From an uncultured Sphingomonas sp. (GTDB lineage: Bacteria > Pseudomonadota > Alphaproteobacteria > Sphingomonadales > Sphingomonadaceae), in the NCBI GenBank assembly GCA_902806295.1, contig CADCWB010000238.1, forward strand, positions 1-5,928: a stretch of DNA of 5,928 bases, in the 5' to 3' direction. Numbering within the stretch: position 1 is the first letter of the stretch; each line of letters begins with the position of its first letter. The notes under the pieces are model-generated. The model made no database searches and had not been told where the DNA came from. It was given only the letters and a program-made list of their open reading frames with translations. The position numbers and the translations under genes were made by a program. Below, one piece after another: positions 5,777 through 5,928 of the stretch.

Positions 5777-5928
5777 GTGACAAGCCCGACCTTGAGCTTC
5801 CAGGACCTGATCCTAACGCTGCACCGCTACTCGTCCGACCAGGGCTGCGTGATCCTGCAGCCCTACGACATGGAGATGGGGGCGGGGACCTTCCACCCGG
5901 CGACCACCCTGCGCGCGCTTGGCCCCAA
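5777..5928 (+). CDS. glyQ: Glycyl-tRNA synthetase alpha subunit, N-terminal part (3' end outside window)
   Basis: The first 50 residues of the alpha chain of the alpha2-beta2 bacterial glycyl-tRNA synthetase, the catalytic subunit that activates glycine with ATP and charges tRNA-Gly. Seen: FQDLILTLHRY at 8-18, then DQGCVILQPYDMEMGAGT at 21-38 and FHPATTLRALGP at 39-50, the highly conserved start of GlyQ. The start is GTG at 5777, giving MTSPTLSF, the expected N-terminus. No in-frame stop or ATG occurs between about 5717 and the GTG, and no clear Shine-Dalgarno precedes it, so the start is slightly uncertain. Residue 19 is Ser (codon TCG, 5831-5833), whereas the family normally has Trp after the aromatic residue (YW in E. 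coli). glyS would be expected further downstream, outside the window. Confidence 0.95.
   Translation, partial: MTSPTLSFQDLILTLHRYSSDQGCVILQPYDMEMGAGTFHPATTLRALGP

Noticed and set aside
1..5928. Search for mobile elements, CRISPR repeats, toxin-antitoxin pairs, defence genes, tRNA or rRNA
   Set aside because: Almost all sequence is accounted for by recognised coding regions with short gaps, and no terminal repeats, repeat-spacer arrays, integrase or transposase motifs or cloverleaf sequences were seen.

Overview
This 5.9 kb window is GC-rich chromosomal DNA from an alphaproteobacterium, most likely a member of the Sphingomonadaceae. That placement rests on the style of the GlyQ N-terminus, the L25 (TL5/CTC form) gene followed by pth, and the mix of families. 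It is an inference from sequence memory, not from a search. There is no sign of a mobile element, phage, CRISPR array, tRNA or rRNA. The region looks like ordinary, densely packed housekeeping and accessory chromosome.

Layout from left to right. The 3' end of a GGDEF diguanylate cyclase (+, cut by the left edge) converges on a two-gene minus-strand unit: a GT-C-like multi-pass membrane protein (963-2405) followed after 22 bases by a small putative 2-oxoglutarate/Fe(II) oxygenase (344-940). A 64-base divergent gap carrying an 8-base direct repeat one helical turn apart separates this unit from an MpaB/DUF2236-family haem oxygenase-like gene (2470-3357, +). Its 3' end overlaps the end of pth by 21 bases, tail to tail. 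The minus strand then carries rplY (3993-4661) and pth (3337-3909) with a strong UUCG hairpin plus U-tract between them, and upstream of these a TraB/GumN-family lipoprotein (4777-5691). An 85-base divergent gap leads to glyQ, the glycyl-tRNA synthetase alpha subunit (+, cut by the right edge).

How the genes work together: rplY, pth and glyQ are translation genes (50S assembly, peptidyl-tRNA recycling, glycine charging). The TraB/GumN protein is a probable envelope-attached protein with the Tiki/TraB metal-site motifs. The left half holds accessory functions (c-di-GMP signalling, a membrane glycosyltransferase-like protein, two unrelated oxygenase-like proteins) with no known common pathway.

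I did not find a convincing undescribed multi-gene system. The points most worth a second look are the hairpin that leaves no room for a separate pth promoter, the paired direct repeat in the 2406-2469 gap, the oxygenase/GT-C gene pair, and a Trp-to-Ser change at a normally conserved position of GlyQ.
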